The notes under the pieces were generated by a model that saw nothing but the letters and a program-made list of their open reading frames with translations, searched no databases and was not told the origin of the DNA. Below are positions 46,331 to 58,912 of a DNA stretch of 64,000 nucleotides, in pieces. The position numbers and the translations under genes were made by a program. The stretch lies in the NCBI GenBank assembly GCA_016490735.1, contig JAEMWC010000123.1, positions 351,001-415,000 on the forward strand. The letters run 5' to 3'. This DNA comes from Pachyseris speciosa. Taxonomy: Eukaryota > Cnidaria > Anthozoa > Scleractinia > Pachyseridae. Each line of letters opens with the position of its first letter. The first letter of the stretch is position 1.

Positions 46331-49300
46331 TCATGTGGAACCTGAAGTCTGTTCATCATCCTTAAGCCATCGGTGCCTTGTTCTATCGATATCATGTTTG
46401 AATCTCCGCATAACTGCGCTTCCAACTGTGCAAAATCTGTCGGGCATAACCTGTAAAAGAAGAGTAATTATTAAAAAAAAAAAAAACTAGAAAATTCACG
46501 TGAATACAGACATGACTATATATACGTAAATATACACATTAACTAACGAAAGTATTCGCAAAAATCAACAGCCTTAGCTGGCTTAACCCCAATCATGGCC
46601 TGGCTTACAAAAATCCAATTCTCCATTGTTGAATGAAGAGTGTGGACTCGTCCAGAAATTAAGACTGAAGGCCAGTATATTTCAAACTACATATTATACA
46701 AAGAATGGTTAATACTTCTAATCTGTGAAGTATATTCATCCTAATTCTGTCGTGAGATCTTTTAATAGCTTTTAATAGGTTTACAATCTGCATTTCAACC
46801 TCGATCTACTCTGAGTTTGAAGTCTGCATTTGCGGCATAACAAAACAAGCCATCTTACTTGTTCCTTAAAGAAACTAATTTACGACTTCATTCGAATACA
46901 CTTATTTTCTTTCCTTCTCTTTTTGTAAATGTATAACCCCTTTTCCACGAAATATTTTGAAAATGAACATAACCTGCCTCTCTCGCTGCAGATCAATCAA
47001 AAGAAAGCACCAAATATTTCAGTTACCTGAGAAATCGATCACTAAGTGAGTTTAACTTCCCAAATTATTTCTCTCATCTTTCAGTGTGACTATTAACGAT
47101 TTCATTAAAATTGTTTTAAACGTCTTAGATTTACTCAGACGCAATAATTTCCCGCGTCGTTTTATAATTTTATTAATAACGTCTGATTTCGACCTAAGGC
47201 TGAAGGCTGCGCCAGGACTGAACCTCTCTGAACGTTCCTACTGAAGGGTTTCTTAAATTGAGTTTCGTGGTAAAGCATTACAATGTTGCAAGTAACCATT
47301 ATCGTTGTGATCAGGAGGGCCACATCATGAACATATCAGACCAAGAACTAGAATAGATTCTGGCCAGAAAACCACTGATTTTATAATTATGAGTTAATGT
47401 AACCGTGATTTGTACTTTAGAAAGCATGCATCTGGTAAAACAAACAAACTGAAACCTGTAAAAAAAGGAGTAAAAACACTAAAACTTTCTCAATAGAAGT
47501 CATTTGTAAGTTTTTGCAATTTGGCTAGCCTAAACCTCGACGTTTTTATCTGTAAGAAAGAATATAATGTTCTGACGTACCTCAACTGTTAATTCTTCCT
47601 TTCCAAGCTTAAGCACCCCTTTATAGATTGGTTTGTCAGCCGCTGCATGAACGCCTCTGCTTTCAATGTTCTGGATATACTCCAGCTTCAGTTCACTAAT
47701 GTGTTTCTCCGTTGCAGTGACGCAGACTTCGCTGCCGGAGTCAACAGTGAATTTAATTAAATCCGATGACAAAGCATCTATAAAGGAAAACAAACAAACA
47801 AACAATAAACAGAATAAATAATGGCACACAGTAAGTTTTTGAGTCAACTGCCTAACTGCCTTAACTGCCCCTAATCTATTGGCTAACTTATTGACTGACC
47901 GAGTGACTGACTAATCAGCTTATTGACTGATTGCTGATTGTTTAACCGACTTCTTGACCTCCTGATCGGCTGACTGGCTAAGTTACTGGCCTGTTTACTG
48001 GCTGAGTGGTTGAATGGTATAAAATCTCTGACTGATTCACAAACTGCCAATCCAAATACCTCTAGCTGGGTAGCAAATTCACAAACCAACTGACTTAAAT
48101 TATCTCTTGCTGGAAAACTGGCAGCTCATCAACTGACGACTGAAGTTTGACCAAACAGAAAATGGTTAGCTTGAAAACTTCTAAATTGACTGACTGACTG
48201 AATGCCTCACCAGATGAATGAATGAATTAATGAATGGGCGACTGACTGACTGATTGAATAACTGACTAACTGACTGTCTGGCTAGCTGGCTGACTAACTG
48301 AGTAATTGGTTGGCTGACTGAATAAGAGAGACTGAGTAACAGTGGTCAATTTACATTATCAACTGCTTTGATAAACTAAATTTTCGTGTTTCACTCCCCC
48401 ACCGACGCAGCACCACAGTTCCTTTAGAAACTAATCCCCTTTACTCATGAGTAACAGACTATAGTTAACTGACTGTCTTTACTGAATAACTCTCTAACTA
48501 GTTAGCTTAAATAACTGACTGAATGACTGCCCAGCCTGTTAGCTGGTTAAATGATTGACTAACTACCTGACTATGTACTGACAAAGAGTAACTGACACAC
48601 TGACTGACTCACTGACTGAATGACTGTCTGATTCACTCATTGACTAACTGACTGGCTGACTGATTGAATGATTGACTGATTGACTGATTGATTGACTGAT
48701 TGACTGACTGACCGACTGATTGGCTCACTGACTAACTGATTGACTCACTGACTAACTGATTGACTCACTGATTAACTGCTTGACTGACTAACTGACTCAC
48801 TGACTGACTCACTGACTGACTTACTGACTGACTGACTGACCGACCGACTGACCGACTAGTTAGCTAATTACCTGACAAGCCTGCTGGATGACTGACAAAC
48901 TGGCTGACTGCCCTTCAGTACTGGCTAATTCTCTGTTTCATGGATTGTACAGAAATCTTCCTCATCTGACACACAATGTTTTGGTACGTAATAGTAACTA
49001 CATATACAAATAGGCTGCCTCTGAGTGGCTCACTGACGACTGAAATTAATATTGCAAACTTTGCCAAAAACCTACAATAATTGACTGACAGACTCAGTTT
49101 CATAAAATACAAGGAAGGTTTACTGCCTGAATACACATTAAGCTATATCTGATACTCATCTGAATTTAAAGATCTAAATGGTTTCACAATCTTAGTTGAG
49201 ACAAATTATATCCCACGATCAAAGATCCATACATACCGTCTCCTTTGTTAGATTTCAGATACCCAGGAACAATGAGAAAAGGGTATTTTGTTTCCTTCAT

Positions 49301-52162
49301 TTCTGAAGGTTGTCCCCAGTATCCGATCACTATTTCAGTTTTTTCACTAGGTTTCTGGGCACTGTGCCACTTTAAAAATTGCGCTGAAACATAGAAAGGA
49401 TACAAAGACTGAATCAGTCCATGATGTGGATCCCCCAAGTAAGCTGTATTCCAGAGAATCAGGTGCGCGCGGAGTTTTTATTTATTATACATTCAAGAGC
49501 CATTTACGATTTAAACAACAGCCAAAAGAAATATCGGACAAAAGCATTGCATTTCATTCCAAGGTATCGTTTTTACCAGTTCTGTATTTCTAAGCATAGG
49601 CCGAGTCAAATATGAAACAATTCCCATCAAAACTCTCAAGCGAAGAAGTTTGAAATCAAACAAGTGGGTATCGTTTTTACCAGTTCTGTATTTCTAAGCA
49701 TAGGCCGAGTCAAATATGAAACAATTCCCATCAAAACTCTCAAGCGAAGAAGTTTGAAATCAAACAAGTGGGTACAACAATTGCTTTTCTCATTTCAACA
49801 CCGACCTCAACTGGAAAGTCATGATCGAATTTGCAGTTAAAGTTTAGTTATTTAACTCGTCAATTTGCGCCTGTACCATATAATGAAAAAAAGGAGAGCG
49901 GGACATTAAAGTAGGAATTAAAGCAAAAATGGGGCTTTTAGTAAAAAAGAACTTGTGAAATCTCAACTACTGCAAGAAGTACATCGAGTTTGAAGTGGAA
50001 ATTCGAAACAGTGCGGATGTCTTCACTTCACTTCATCATTTTTAACTCGGAAAGCAGTAACCAGCTCTTCATGATCACTGGCATAGGAGATCAAGTAAAC
50101 AGAAGTTAAGTAATGCTAGATGTTAAAATCGCAAAACTGTCCAAAGATCTTTAAAGTATCAGCAAGGTCAACGCCACTAAGGAAGGCCATGCAGTAATGG
50201 CTATGAGAAAAGTCACCGCACCACAAATAAAATGTCACAGAAAACTCAGGGACAATACTTATCGACATCAACTACCTCAAACTATTCTGTAAAAGACCTA
50301 AGCATCAATGAAATAGCTGAAAAAAACACTGCTGTGAGCCAGTCAGTCAGTACAACAGAAAAATACAGGAAAGCCGATAATTTCTAAATCATCCAGTGCA
50401 AGTCCGTCAGAACTCACTCACTAAGCAATCACATTTTAACTTGAGACTCGGGCTCATTATTTCCTAATACGACAATTCCTCTGTGTAAACGAAGTTAGAG
50501 AAACAATCTTCACTGAGAAATATACCTTCAGTACCAAAATCCTTCAAGAAAGCACACACATGTACCAAAAATTCGATTTTCATTCAGCCGACACTGCACG
50601 TGCCTGAGGTGTTAAATCTCTTTGGTTGCTTTTCTAACTCGGTACGAAGCTCTTAGATAGTTTTATTTTTTGGTTAGTTATCAAACGGCTAGATATCTAT
50701 ACTCCCCGATTATTACAACCGGACTTTTAACATCCTCTTTCATGGCGAAAAATAAAACGCAGCGGCGCGAAGGACTCTACATAGACAACAATGTTCATGA
50801 CACACTCAGTAAAAGATAGTTCACGTCCTGCGTACTTGTGCCAGATATTACACGGAATTGACTACGCTCACTTGGCCTCTGAAATTGTTGTTTCGACTGT
50901 TTTAGAACTTAAAACCTTTAATTTGCTGTCTATGTGAGCTCACATTCAAAGTGTGGGCGTAAAACACAAAACTAACCAGGAAAATGAACTTCACTTGCGA
51001 GAAGCTGAGCGAAAAGGACTCGTTCTCAGCACGTTGTTGAATTAACTTGACTGAAATAGCGTGCAGCTCGGCAAGGGCAGCAATCCGGTCGCGAGCGTTG
51101 TACATTGAAAGGGTTTTCTCTATTAATTTACTTGTTACTTAAATAAAAAAATGAAACATTTAGTTCACTAGCTTTCCCGCTGGGTCAAGCTAAAGGCGGA
51201 TTGAAATAGACCCTTGAGGGGGAATCCCGTTGTCATTTGGGAATATCCCATGAATATTACTTGAACCTTAAGTTTTCCTCTTGAAAGGTAATGAATCGAT
51301 GCTCAAGAGAATCAAGAAATAATACATTGCGCATGAAAAACTGATGAAAGTAGACGTTGAGGTGAAATCCCTGACGGACAAACTAGAGATTAGCAGCGCT
51401 CACTACGCGCCAATAAAATTCACCTCGTGAAATTTGCTTATAAAAGCAATTTCAGTTATGACTAGTCATAAAAGAAATACATGATTGCAGGAAGCACGAA
51501 ATGTAAATAATTACCTGCCCTCTTGATTCGCTTTCTGTGCCCTGGAACCTTAATTTTGAGAGTATCTCTGAGAAGGTCATTATCTGTGATTTCAGGTCTT
51601 GTCTCCAGGTCTTTGATGGTGTTGATTCCCTGTTTCCTGAACTCATCAATATAACGTTCTAGGCCAAGATCGCCCAGCCACAACTTGACATCCAGGTCTG
51701 CAGCTGAGAGGGCATACAAGAGATACAAGTCATCAGGATACGGAATGAGCTGGTTGTTTTGAGAGTCAAGCTCCTTATCCTCATGATACTCAGCAAAACT
51801 AAGCAAACACTGCTCTTTATACAACTGTTAGGTCGAAATGAATCCTGCTTTTGATGCTGTCAAAGTCTCTCCGAGTAACGATCGTCACCGTAAATAATGA
51901 ATATCAAAAGATTATGTTTGATCAACAAAATCAATACATGAACTATCAATTCAATGTGTACGGAAATATGCAACCTACCTGCTGCTGAAAGTTTTGCTCT
52001 GTCCTTCGGATCTACGACATTCAATAAATCCAGATCACTGTCTTCTATTAAACACAAATCGATCGCCGTCTCGTAACCGTGGCTGTGGAAGCTCTCGCAG
52101 TATTTTTGGAGATTAATTTGCTCCAGAAATAAATCTACTGCCGAGCTTTTTGCCACAGCCAT
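46331..52162 (-). CDS. Uncharacterised protein with two SAM domains, five exons
   Basis: Exons 5' to 3': 51979-52162 (ATG, MAVAKSSAVDLFLEQ), 51515-51703, 49237-49383, 47581-47777, 46331-46450 (TGA); 837 nt, 278 residues. All borders are GT-AG and all phases agree (1, 1, 1, 0). Residues about 8-62 form a SAM domain (FLEQINLQKYCESFHSHGYETA, LLNVVDPKDRAKL). Residues about 62-125 form a second (VKLWLGDLGLERYIDEFRKQG, LKIKVPGHRKRIKRA). SAM domains mediate protein-protein oligomerisation. The C-terminal 150 residues are predicted beta-rich with IGYWGQPSEMK and KFTVDSGSEVCVTATEKHISELK; I do not recognise this part. Exon 2's acceptor was chosen at 51704/51703 because it alone fits the phase. Its introns hold a TGAC minisatellite and a 104-bp duplication. 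Confidence 0.75.
47850..48930. repeat. Degenerate TGAC/ACTG tetranucleotide minisatellite
   Basis: About 1 kb in intron 3 of the SAM gene made of imperfect (GACT)n with frequent GATT, GGCT, AACT variants; most regular at 48595-48860. Interrupted at 48341-48454 by a Penelope-type fragment. Confidence 0.85.
48341..48454. repeat. Penelope-like element fragment (second copy)
   Basis: GTGGTCAATTTACATTATCAAC...TAAATTTTCGTGTTTCACTCC, the same as 20692-20742 but continuing into CCACCGACGCAGCACCACAG. The hammerhead-like half is absent here. Confidence 0.5.
49563..49774. repeat. Perfect tandem duplication, 2 x 104 bp
   Basis: The unit beginning GGTATCGTTTTTACCAG at 49563 is repeated without any difference from 49667, and the next four bases (49771-49774) restart it. 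It lies in intron 2 of the SAM gene. Complete identity implies a very recent event or an assembly artefact. Confidence 0.9.
49775..51514. other. SAM-gene intron 2, no feature recognised
   Basis: AT-rich intron sequence without clear repeats or coding signal. Confidence 0.4.
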
Positions 52163-53426
52163 CTCTAGTCAAGTTAAAATCGCTTTGATTAATTTCGATT
52201 CCCAGCGCGTTATGACTGGAAAAATATATTACCGGTGATTGGTGTTTATCTTGAGCTAATTGTCTCTGATTGGCTGTTTAGAATCGAATATTCTTGCGGG
52301 GGAAAATGTTTGTCACGAAGGTCTGAAGGACGCGACATTTGCCTGAACTTGCCCTACTTATCTATTGTTCTTTCCGATGACGTCAAGAAGAAACTGAAAC
52401 TAAAAATGGCGGCGGTATTGTGGTGGTGGCTGTGCTCAAACTTGCCTGATGATCGACCGTTGGAAACGGTTGAACAATACCACGACGATCATTTTTCCAA
52501 CTTCTAAATTCTTTACGTACTTTCAAGGTGAATTCGGTGAGTTTCAAGCTTGTTTGTTTGTTGATTTCAGATAAGCTGCTCGTTTGCTCTTTGTTCGCAC
52601 ATGTTGAATGTCCAGGTTGCGATCCTCGCTGCAAACAGCTGGGCAGCTTGTATTCTGAATTATATGTAGCTAGAGAAATAAATTATCTCACTGCCAACCT
52701 GGATCATCACTCAATCGTCAGCTCACAACTTGGAGAGCATTTCCAAGTTTTTACCTCTTTGAAACTCGGTCTATTTCCGATCGACGCCATTGAGCTTAAT
52801 TAATATTAGAAATTAATTGGGAACGGCCATATAAATGCGATATTACCGGAAATCTTAGCTAGGTGAACGCTTTAATCTGTTTTTTTGTTGAAAACAGTAC
52901 GCTACAGCTTGTTGTATTGTTTGATGGCGAGAGAATACCTTAAGCTTACTGTAATCTTACGGTTCTTACAAAATATTAAACTTAATTTTCTAATCTTGGT
53001 TAGAGGAAGGGAGATGTTGAACAGTTAATATCGAATTATTCAGATTTTAGGCTAGTAATCCACATGATAGCTTGATAGAAGTTTGTTGTTGTGGTTTAGT
53101 TTTGCGGCTGATTGGTCACAATGAAACAGACATTCGCAAATATTTTTAGCATTGTTAGTCTTTGTGTCGCCTTATGTACTTAAGATGTCACAGTAGGTGT
53201 GGTTACACACACCACATGAATGACATTTCCATGGTAAATCAAACTTGGTTTACTGAGGTAAATGTAGTTACCTTTAGTCTCTCATTACATGTTTTCATTG
53301 ATCTCATATAGAACAGCATAACTTTTTTGCTCAGGTATCTTCCTTTCCCTCGCTCGCCCCAATCCTGTAGCTTTTGACCGTGTGCCATAAATCGAGGCAA
53401 AAATCCTGTGTTGCCCAAATGAAGAC
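52163..53426. other. Region upstream of the SAM gene, no gene assigned
   Basis: Contains TGATTGGCTG (inverted CCAAT box) at 52267, a short plus-strand ATG frame starting ATGGCGGCGGTATTG at 52406 (33 codons), and a 91-codon plus frame at 52528-52803. Neither has a recognised domain or a clear donor site. A divergent transcript from a shared promoter is possible but unproven. Confidence 0.35.
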
Positions 53427-53925
53427 TTAAGCCCGGTTTTCATATGTCGGGAAAATCCCAGATGGTCAGGGATTTCACTATTTCCCGACCGTCCCAGATT
53501 TATGCAGAAATAACGACCACCGCAGAAATCTGGGACACATTGACAAAATAGAAACCTCTCCGATTTTCCTGATTTGTCCCCAACCATCCCAGACGATCGG
53601 GGATGTCTACGATCTCCAGTTTTCATTAATCGGCATAATCTGGGATGGTCGGGAAACAGTGAAATCCCCGATCATCTGGGATTTTCCCAACATATGAAGG
53701 GCTGGGAGCATAAACTGCCTATGTGGAATTTTCAGCCGCTTTTTATTTCACTTGGATTTGTACAAATTTTCGCATGTGAACTGCATTTTGATTCAAAAAC
53801 ATTGTCCGGTATTTTTTTTTCACCGATTTCATTTTCTTTTTCAAGAAATAATGTGTGCAAAAAACACCTAAAACTCTACATAGGCAGTTTATGCCCTCAG
53901 CCCTTCATATGAAAACCAGGCTTAA
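53427..53925. mobile_element. TTAA-flanked MITE with nested palindromes
   Basis: TTAA at 53427-53430 and 53922-53925 with ends GCCCGGTTTTCATATG / CATATGAAAACCAGGC. A second inverted pair lies inside (CATAAACTGCCTATGT near 53709 and ACATAGGCAGTTTATG near 53878). A third pairs GGGAAAATCCCAGATG at 53448 with CATCTGGGATTTTCCC at 53675. Confidence 0.7.
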
Positions 53926-54127
53926 GTGTCATGCTGCAAAAACCCTGAACACTTCAATTTTATTTTGAAACATATTTCATGTAACTAAAAATGAGATACA
54001 TGATGACACTGAAAGAGAAATAAATGAACAGTTACTTAGTCTGATGAAACTGTTTTCTCCTTCTTTTCTAGGACATAACGCTGTCCTCTCCCCAAAGCTT
54101 TTAATTGTACTTTACCCTTTTAATGGC

Positions 54128-54495
54128 CCGGGGGGGGGGGGGGGGGGGGTGGGTACTTCCATAATTTTCGGATAGGTGTGTGCTGCAAAGGGTCTTAAAC
54201 CCTGACTGTATTTAAGGAAAGGTGGGAAACTGTCTGTGTTCGTGGGCTAATGGGGGACGATCCAAACAACGACCAACCGCCACGGAAAAACACAAAAATT
54301 TGTTTAGCTCAATATTAACACACTACTATTTAGCTGATACAATTTAGGTACCCTATCTTAGGCACAAACTGGGAACACTATGCCAACATGGGCAAAAATG
54401 ATACCCTATTTAAGAATCGAGAACCTCAAAAACCATACTGCTATCCTGCAGCACATACCTATATAGCCCATATGTGAGAGTACCCCCCACTCTGG
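54128..54495. mobile_element. MITE-like foldback with poly-G start
   Basis: A run of about 21 G at 54129-54149 is followed by TGGGTACTTCCATAATTTTCGG. At the right end ATAGCCCATATGTGAGAGTACCCCCCA pairs with it imperfectly. TGCTGCAAAGG / CCTGCAGCA also pair. Confidence 0.4.
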
Positions 54496-57400
54496 TTTAA
54501 TGGAAAACTTTTTAGAAAGAAGAGATTTCAAAACTGCAAACAAGAGGTTGGAAATCAATTTTTGCCCTTCTAAATTTGGCAAAAAAATAGAAAACAAAGT
54601 CAACAGCAGGAACAGGTTCAAAAGGTCATGTCTGAGAGTGTGCTGATGGTGATTTTTAGAGACAGAGAATGATAGTGAACCTCACATTTGCAGTTTTAAA
54701 CATCTATTGTTATTAAAAATAAACAAAGCCTGTATATAAGCATTCAGCAGCACACACAGAAGAGTAGAGTATAAAGTGAAAAACTATGAGGAAAGGGCGT
54801 TATTCTTTGTTTACTTGACTAAGTGTCCATTTACTTTTCTTGTGGTTTCATCGCACACATGTGATTTGTAGCTTGGCAATTGACATGTCAAAATCAGGAT
54901 TACATCCAAAGTGTGCAAGTCATAGGTCACTCACCCAAATGGGCAACTGTTATTTTTATCTTCAAAAACTAAATCTTTTGCAAAATGCATCTTTTCTAGA
55001 TTCTATTTGACCTGAGAATCTAATTATTAACTTGACGGTTCATCATGAAATTGCCAACAAACCAGGTGCTAACTTGAAATTCCTAGAAATAACACAGCTG
55101 GTGAAAGGTTGGAACAAAACAATATATCCCACTCTTCTGATTATGCAGACTTTTCTCCAAAGGAACAGGGCATTCTATAAACAAATTCAGGACATTCTAT
55201 CAACAAAATAACCTTTCAAATCTGATGTTTCCAGTTTTTCTTTTGTTCGTGCAATCTCTTCTGGTGGAGTTTTCATAAAAGGAATTATTTCATCTGTTTA
55301 ATTGTCTTCTCGTTGACATCTGGCAAATTTCTTGGATGTTTCAAAATGTACACATTTCATTCCCTCAGGCAAGTGATCACAGGCATGGATGAGTGCTATC
55401 TGAGGGTCACTAGTTCAGCTGGCAAAATTAATGCTCTCAACATTTTGTACCTAAAACCTGGTAATACCCAAGCTTTTCACCAAAGTGAATGTCATGGGTG
55501 ATTGTGTTGCTATAGACCGCTCACAGCCCTCAGTCTTGCTAAGCTTGTGATGGCTTGTTGTCTTAACTCACCAGAAAGGGACCGCCACCAGTTTTTCTTC
55601 AATCTTTGTGTACATTTGTACAGGGCAGGGGGGTTTTCCTTTCTGTTCCGCAGAAAGTGTGTGTGAGTGTGAGGAACATGGGTAAGAGTGGAATTAACAT
55701 TATTTCAGTATGGTATGACGACGGTAGCACTGGATTTGATTATTAAATCATATGAATGGGCCTGGCCTAAATTTTTACCAACCAAGCCCCAGTTGTTCAA
55801 ACAGTGGATAATGTTACCCAGGTTAGATAAGTTGCTATCCAGTACATAAAGGTGTATAAGTTGTAATATCTTTTATTCACTAGATCATGACTTATCCACC
55901 AAATAGAGCTATCTGCTCTTTGATCAACTGAGGCAGCTGGCAGCTGTCCTGCTTGAGGCCTCAGAAGTTACTTATTCAAACACAACCAAAATTTGTTGAC
56001 TTTTTTACTTGCATTCTTCATCGTAGATATTCCAACAATGTCCATCATTGCAGAACTTCATTTTTTTGCACAGTTGAGTTTGCCGAATCCACCCTTGGAA
56101 TCCACAAGTGTGGTTGACTAATAACAGGGGATGGTCACTTATAACAGTGCTGTGGGAATGAAAAGTCAATACCTGCAAACCACATCAAATCACTCGGAAA
56201 ATATAGCTGCAATACCTATAACATGACTTGTCATTCAACACAAGCTAACACATTTGTGTACGCAATGTTCGTCATACATACATGACAGATAAATCCTGTG
56301 ATATACTTAATTTTGTGGATCTTGCAGAAAAATGGTGCTTTTTCCAGGTTCTCTGTAATAAACTCATTAAACTGTGCCTTGTTATCAATTATCCTCTTCC
56401 GGAAAATTCTTTGATTTTAGCCAAGTTGGCCCGTGGCTTTGTCAGCTAAGTGTCAGGCGATATTCCATGAAATTATTTGGTTTCTGCATTATAGCGAGAA
56501 TTATCAAGGCCTTGGTTTGTGTTATCTGTCTCAGCTGAAACCTCAGCCATGATAATTCTTGCTATCATTGTTAACTGTCATGCAAATACTTGGAAAATTG
56601 AATTCTGATTTCTCCCAACAGGAGTTAAACCTGTGGCTTTCAAATGAAGGTTTTTATGCAAAAATATCATGAGTGATGTTTTTGAATAAATGTGTTTTTT
56701 TGGCCTGTGTTTTCTTGAAAACTAAGCATGAAACAGCAAAAAAATACAGGGCAATGTTTACCACACCAAAACAAGCCCATATGCTATAGATCAGCTATTT
56801 TTGATCAAAATAAAAAAACAAAACAAAATGTCACTTACAATAGTTTTTCATAAAATTATTCAATAATATTTTATAGTGAATGCTCTTCCACTGAGCTACA
56901 GCCACTAAAGAGGCCTCCCAAGGGGTGGTCTGGAGTCGCTTTTTCGCTCGTTTATGACTCTGTTGCTTGTTTCATTAGGGACAAATGTTGCTGTCGGAAA
57001 TAAAACAGAGGAATGAAAAGTGAATTGTCGCTGTTGCAAACTGTTGCGCGTTTTTCTGTTGGTTGTTGATGTTTTGGAAGAAGATTGTCGCCTGTTTTCG
57101 GCGCCATGTCCCTTGTCACTTCTACTCCTTGGAAGGCCTCACTAAATTAGGTTCATGTGACAAATGCCCTGCATACTGCTGGGATCTGAATGTCAAGAGG
57201 TGGCATATTCTTGATTACAGTCAAGTGAGAAGAATGAATGAAGGATGTGATTTCAGAATGTGTGTGTGACAGTATCGCATAAATAACATCTTTCATTCAT
57301 TTACCATACAAAAAAAAACTTACCATCTCACTTCTCTTTCATTGTCAAAGCATAGGCACTATGTGAAAAGTTTAATGCCATTTGCGGTGATTATTTTTTT

Positions 57401-57900
57401 CTCTTCCAGTCCCATGCCATGGAACGGACTGGTGAATTCCTTCATGAAGATTCAAGTCCTGCATGTTTGAACAGTGATAAATGCTCCCCATGGATTTATT
57501 GTTGTATGTTGCCAAGTTTATTCAAAGGGCTGTGGGCTTAATGGTTTCTGATAAAAAAAAAACATGACCAATCTCAACAGAAAATGGGGTTTGAGTTTTT
57601 GAATGAATTCTTATACAGCATACATAATTTGTATATATGCCAAAACAAGGGCCATCTTAAAATAGTAGAAAAAGGAAAGAAACTTTTGGATTTCATCTGC
57701 AGCACATGGCCCATGATAGTTTTTTTCCAGAAACCAATTCTCAATTTCTTACCAAAGTTTTGCTCATAGTTTTGATAAAAACCAAAAACCAAAAACCAAT
57801 AAGCAAACTAAATTTTGACTTAAGGCATTAAGACGAAATTCGCTAGAAAATCGAGCAATTTCAGGTTTTAGTGGACAAAAATCTGGTACCAGAATATTTT
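54496..57900. other. Intergenic, no gene recognised
   Basis: AT-rich with scattered short frames. 57010-57150 resembles 32540-32720 (GTTTTGGAAGAAGAT..., CTTCTACTCCTTGGAAGGCCTC). 56870-56915, read on the minus strand, contains GGCTGTAGCTCAGTGGAAGAGCA, a tRNA 5'-half-like (SINE-like) fragment. Confidence 0.4.
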
Positions 57901-58126
57901 TAAGTATTTTACAGTCATTTTTACAAGGGTATTTTCGTGATGCCGTGATCTGGTTTTTTTTGTGCTCTGTGAATCGTGATTTGATAAAAAGCTGTTCCGT
58001 GAATCATGATTGAAGTGTATTCCGTGAGGCGTGAAATGCAAAAGTCCTCGGCTGTGAATCGTGAATAGATAAGAAATAAATCGTGAATGTCTAAAGTTGA
58101 GTCTGTAGCTGAATTTCACTGCATTG

Positions 58127-58705
58127 CAGGGGCGTAGCGTGAGATTTGAAGGTGTACGCACAGAGAAGAAGATTTCTAGCGCCAAAGGCGCTTCAAACTA
58201 GGGGGTGTGGGGGCGTACTCCCCCAGAAAGTTGTGAAATGTAGGGTCTCGGAAATGCCATTTCCTACTATTTCCTATTTCCCTTCAGAAGGGCAAACTCT
58301 GTTATAGCATCATCAATGTCAACGTCCTTGTGCTTATTGAATGTGAAGAATTGTTTAAGAGCTCAATCTCCCGTCTGTCATGGAACTTCGTAAAGGGGTT
58401 TTCAGTCTCTTCATGCTGCTGAAGCTACGCTCAGCAGTGCAAGTTGACACAGGATAGGTGGAGGGTAGATTTTTTTCAATTTGCTTTTGTTTTCACTCCT
58501 ATATGACGTTTTTTGCCGTGTATGGATTCCTGAAAAGATACTGGAAAGATTTACACACAAACGCCAGTCTAATTCGGCATTTAAAAATCGTCCCAATTTT
58601 ATGGTAACTTTAAAACTGATGCTTTCCAGGAATAAGAAAAATATTTTTGTCCAAATTTCAGGTGTACGCACGGGCGTACGTGCGTATATGGACGCTACGC
58701 CCCTG
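58127..58705. mobile_element. hAT-type transposon remnant
   Basis: The ends CAGGGGCGTAGCGTGAG and the inverse GGACGCTACGCCCCTG are of hAT type (CAGNG start), with GTGTACGCACNGGCG words next to both. CATTG flanks both sides (58122-58126; 58706-58710), less than the expected 8 bp. The interior carries the end of a hAT transposase. It sits in a repeat made of GTGAATCGTGA-like words (57930-58126 and 58706-58890). Confidence 0.65.
58355..58453 (-). pseudogene. hAT dimerisation-domain fragment
   Basis: The minus strand encodes PVSTCTAERSFSSMKRLKT followed by PLRSSMTDGRLSS, the hallmark of the C-terminal hAT dimerisation domain. The frame is lost shortly after near 58350, where an indel is followed by TFNKHKDVDID-like codons in another frame. 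Confidence 0.7.
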
Positions 58706-58912
58706 CATTGTGATCAGATTTTTTCCGTGACCTTAGTACATCATATACATCACATTATTTACCCTCGGATTTTAGAGTAGCTTGTGCAGCTAATATCTCC
58801 AAGCATTTAATCATCAGATGAGAGATAGACCATCACAAGTTTCGTGATTCGTGAAATCGAAAATTTACTATCGTGACTTCGTGACAAGACCCCCCTTGTC
58901 CCCCCACTCCTC

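Noticed and set aside
48595..48860. Regular short repeats that could suggest a CRISPR-like array
   Set aside because: They are continuous degenerate TGAC tetranucleotides without spacers, in a eukaryotic intron.
51704..51824. Upstream extension of SAM-gene exon 2 (open frame back to 51824)
   Set aside because: The available acceptors upstream give the wrong phase or a stop when joined to exon 1; only 51704/51703 fits.
52235..52507. Plus-strand frame containing MAAVLWWWLCSNLPDD
   Set aside because: The ATGGCGGCG start looks like a gene start, but the frame stops after 33 codons with no convincing donor site; noted only as possible divergent transcription.
54128..54150. Poly-G run as a G-quadruplex regulatory element
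   Set aside because: A homopolymer at the end of a foldback repeat; length is unreliable in assemblies and there is no gene nearby to regulate.
55020..55210. Roughly 60-codon plus-strand frame without ATG (NLTVHHEIANKPGANLKFL)
   Set aside because: An acceptor-like TTTTCTAG precedes it, but all three frames hit a stop immediately after that site, so it cannot be an exon as spliced there.
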